From positions 1,528 through 22,190 of the forward strand of contig JAIPMN010018451.1 in the NCBI GenBank assembly GCA_020650975.1: a stretch of 20,663 nt of DNA, in the 5' to 3' direction. Below are positions 20,248 to 20,663 of the stretch, piece after piece (within the stretch, counting starts at the first letter, position 1; every line of letters starts with the position of its first letter). Under the pieces are notes generated by a model. The model did no database searches. It was not told the origin of the DNA and was given only the letters and a program-made list of their open reading frames with translations. The position numbers were made by a program, and so were the translations under genes. The stretch comes from Apostichopus californicus. Taxonomy: Eukaryota > Echinodermata > Holothuroidea > Aspidochirotida > Stichopodidae.

Positions 20248-20663
20248 GGAGCTAACACTCCACTGGAGCTAACACTCCACTGGAGCTAACACTCCACTGG
20301 AGCTAACACTCCACTGGAGCTAACACTCCTTGGAGCTAACACTCCTTGGAGCTAACACTCCGTGGAGCTAACACTCCTTGGAGCTAACACTCCGTGGAGC
20401 TAACACTCCGTGGAGCTAACACTCCTTGGAGCTAACACTCCGTGGAGCTAACACTCCTTGGAGCTAACACTCCTTGGAGCTAACACTCCTTGGAGCTAAC
20501 ACTCCTTGGAGCTAACACTCCTTGGAGCTAACACTCCTTGGAGCTAACACTCCGTGGAGCTAACACTCCTTGGAGCTAACACTCCTTGGAGCTAACACTC
20601 CGTGGAGCTAACACTCCTTGGAGCTAACACTCCGTGGAGCTAACACTCCGTGGAGCTAACACT
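20248..20663. repeat. 16/17-bp minisatellite reaching the window edge
   Basis: There are four 17-bp units GGAGCTAACACTCCACT (20248-20315), twenty-one 16-bp units GGAGCTAACACTCC(T/G)T (20316-20651) and a 12-bp partial unit. The array continues beyond the window. Reversed, the 17-bp unit is GGAGTGTTAGCTCCAGT (circularly permuted), which differs from the SINE start GGAGTGCTAGCTC-AGT by one substitution and one inserted C. The array is therefore contiguous with and probably derived from the SINE head. The unit order T/G reads TTGTGG both at 20316-20411 and at 20556-20651. Confidence 0.95.

Larger units (their letters stand above)
17774..20663 (-). other. Non-coding sequence upstream of exon A
   Basis: This is intron preceding exon A in the transcript; the donor of the previous exon is outside the window. 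From about 17900 to 19045 I see no exon, RNA gene or transposon. From 19047 to the end it is almost entirely repeat sequence, listed separately. Confidence 0.8.

Overview
This is eukaryotic (metazoan) genomic DNA: AT-rich, intron-dominated, with dispersed and tandem repeats and no bacterial-type gene packing. The only protein-coding gene I can support lies on the minus strand. Four short exons with GT-AG borders, at 17773-17710, 12519-12325, 8295-8152 and 1439-1293, join in frame to give 183 complete codons of a dual-specificity cyclic-nucleotide phosphodiesterase of the PDE11 family. Their order along the minus strand (end of the first exon, GAF-B core, GAF-B C-terminus and linker, then the N-terminal helices of the catalytic domain) matches the order in vertebrate PDE11A. 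The metal-binding HD-domain exons lie beyond position 1. The exons for GAF-A, the start of GAF-B and the N-terminus lie beyond position 20663. A marine invertebrate is plausible from the repeat types (tRNA-derived SINE, a retroelement tail with GCGCTATATAA, a fold-back element), but I cannot name the phylum.

Layout in plus coordinates: 1-1292 is intron downstream of exon D, with a degenerate ~44-bp repeat. 1440-8151 is a 6.7-kb intron with TA-rich tracts, G/C homopolymer runs, a G-quadruplex-capable stretch in the pre-mRNA sense, a cluster of TAAT-type motifs and a 39-unit 12-bp minisatellite. 8296-12324 is a 4.0-kb intron that starts, just upstream of exon C, with a diverged tandem duplication of the 5' half of that exon carrying an in-frame stop. 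12520-17709 is a 5.2-kb intron with a retroelement tail and a truncated tRNA-type SINE. 17774-20663 is non-coding sequence upstream of exon A: a 103-bp tandem array split by a fold-back element, then a second and fuller SINE copy whose 5' end runs into a 16/17-bp minisatellite that reaches the window edge.

The most interesting non-gene signals are: (1) the terminal minisatellite, which appears to have grown from the first ~16 bases of a tRNA-derived SINE, so each unit keeps part of a pol III A-box; (2) the dead duplicate of PDE11 exon C; (3) the 12-bp minisatellite with higher-order structure that creates several long false reading frames; and (4) the composite fold-back element inside the 103-bp array. 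I see no new multi-gene system here.
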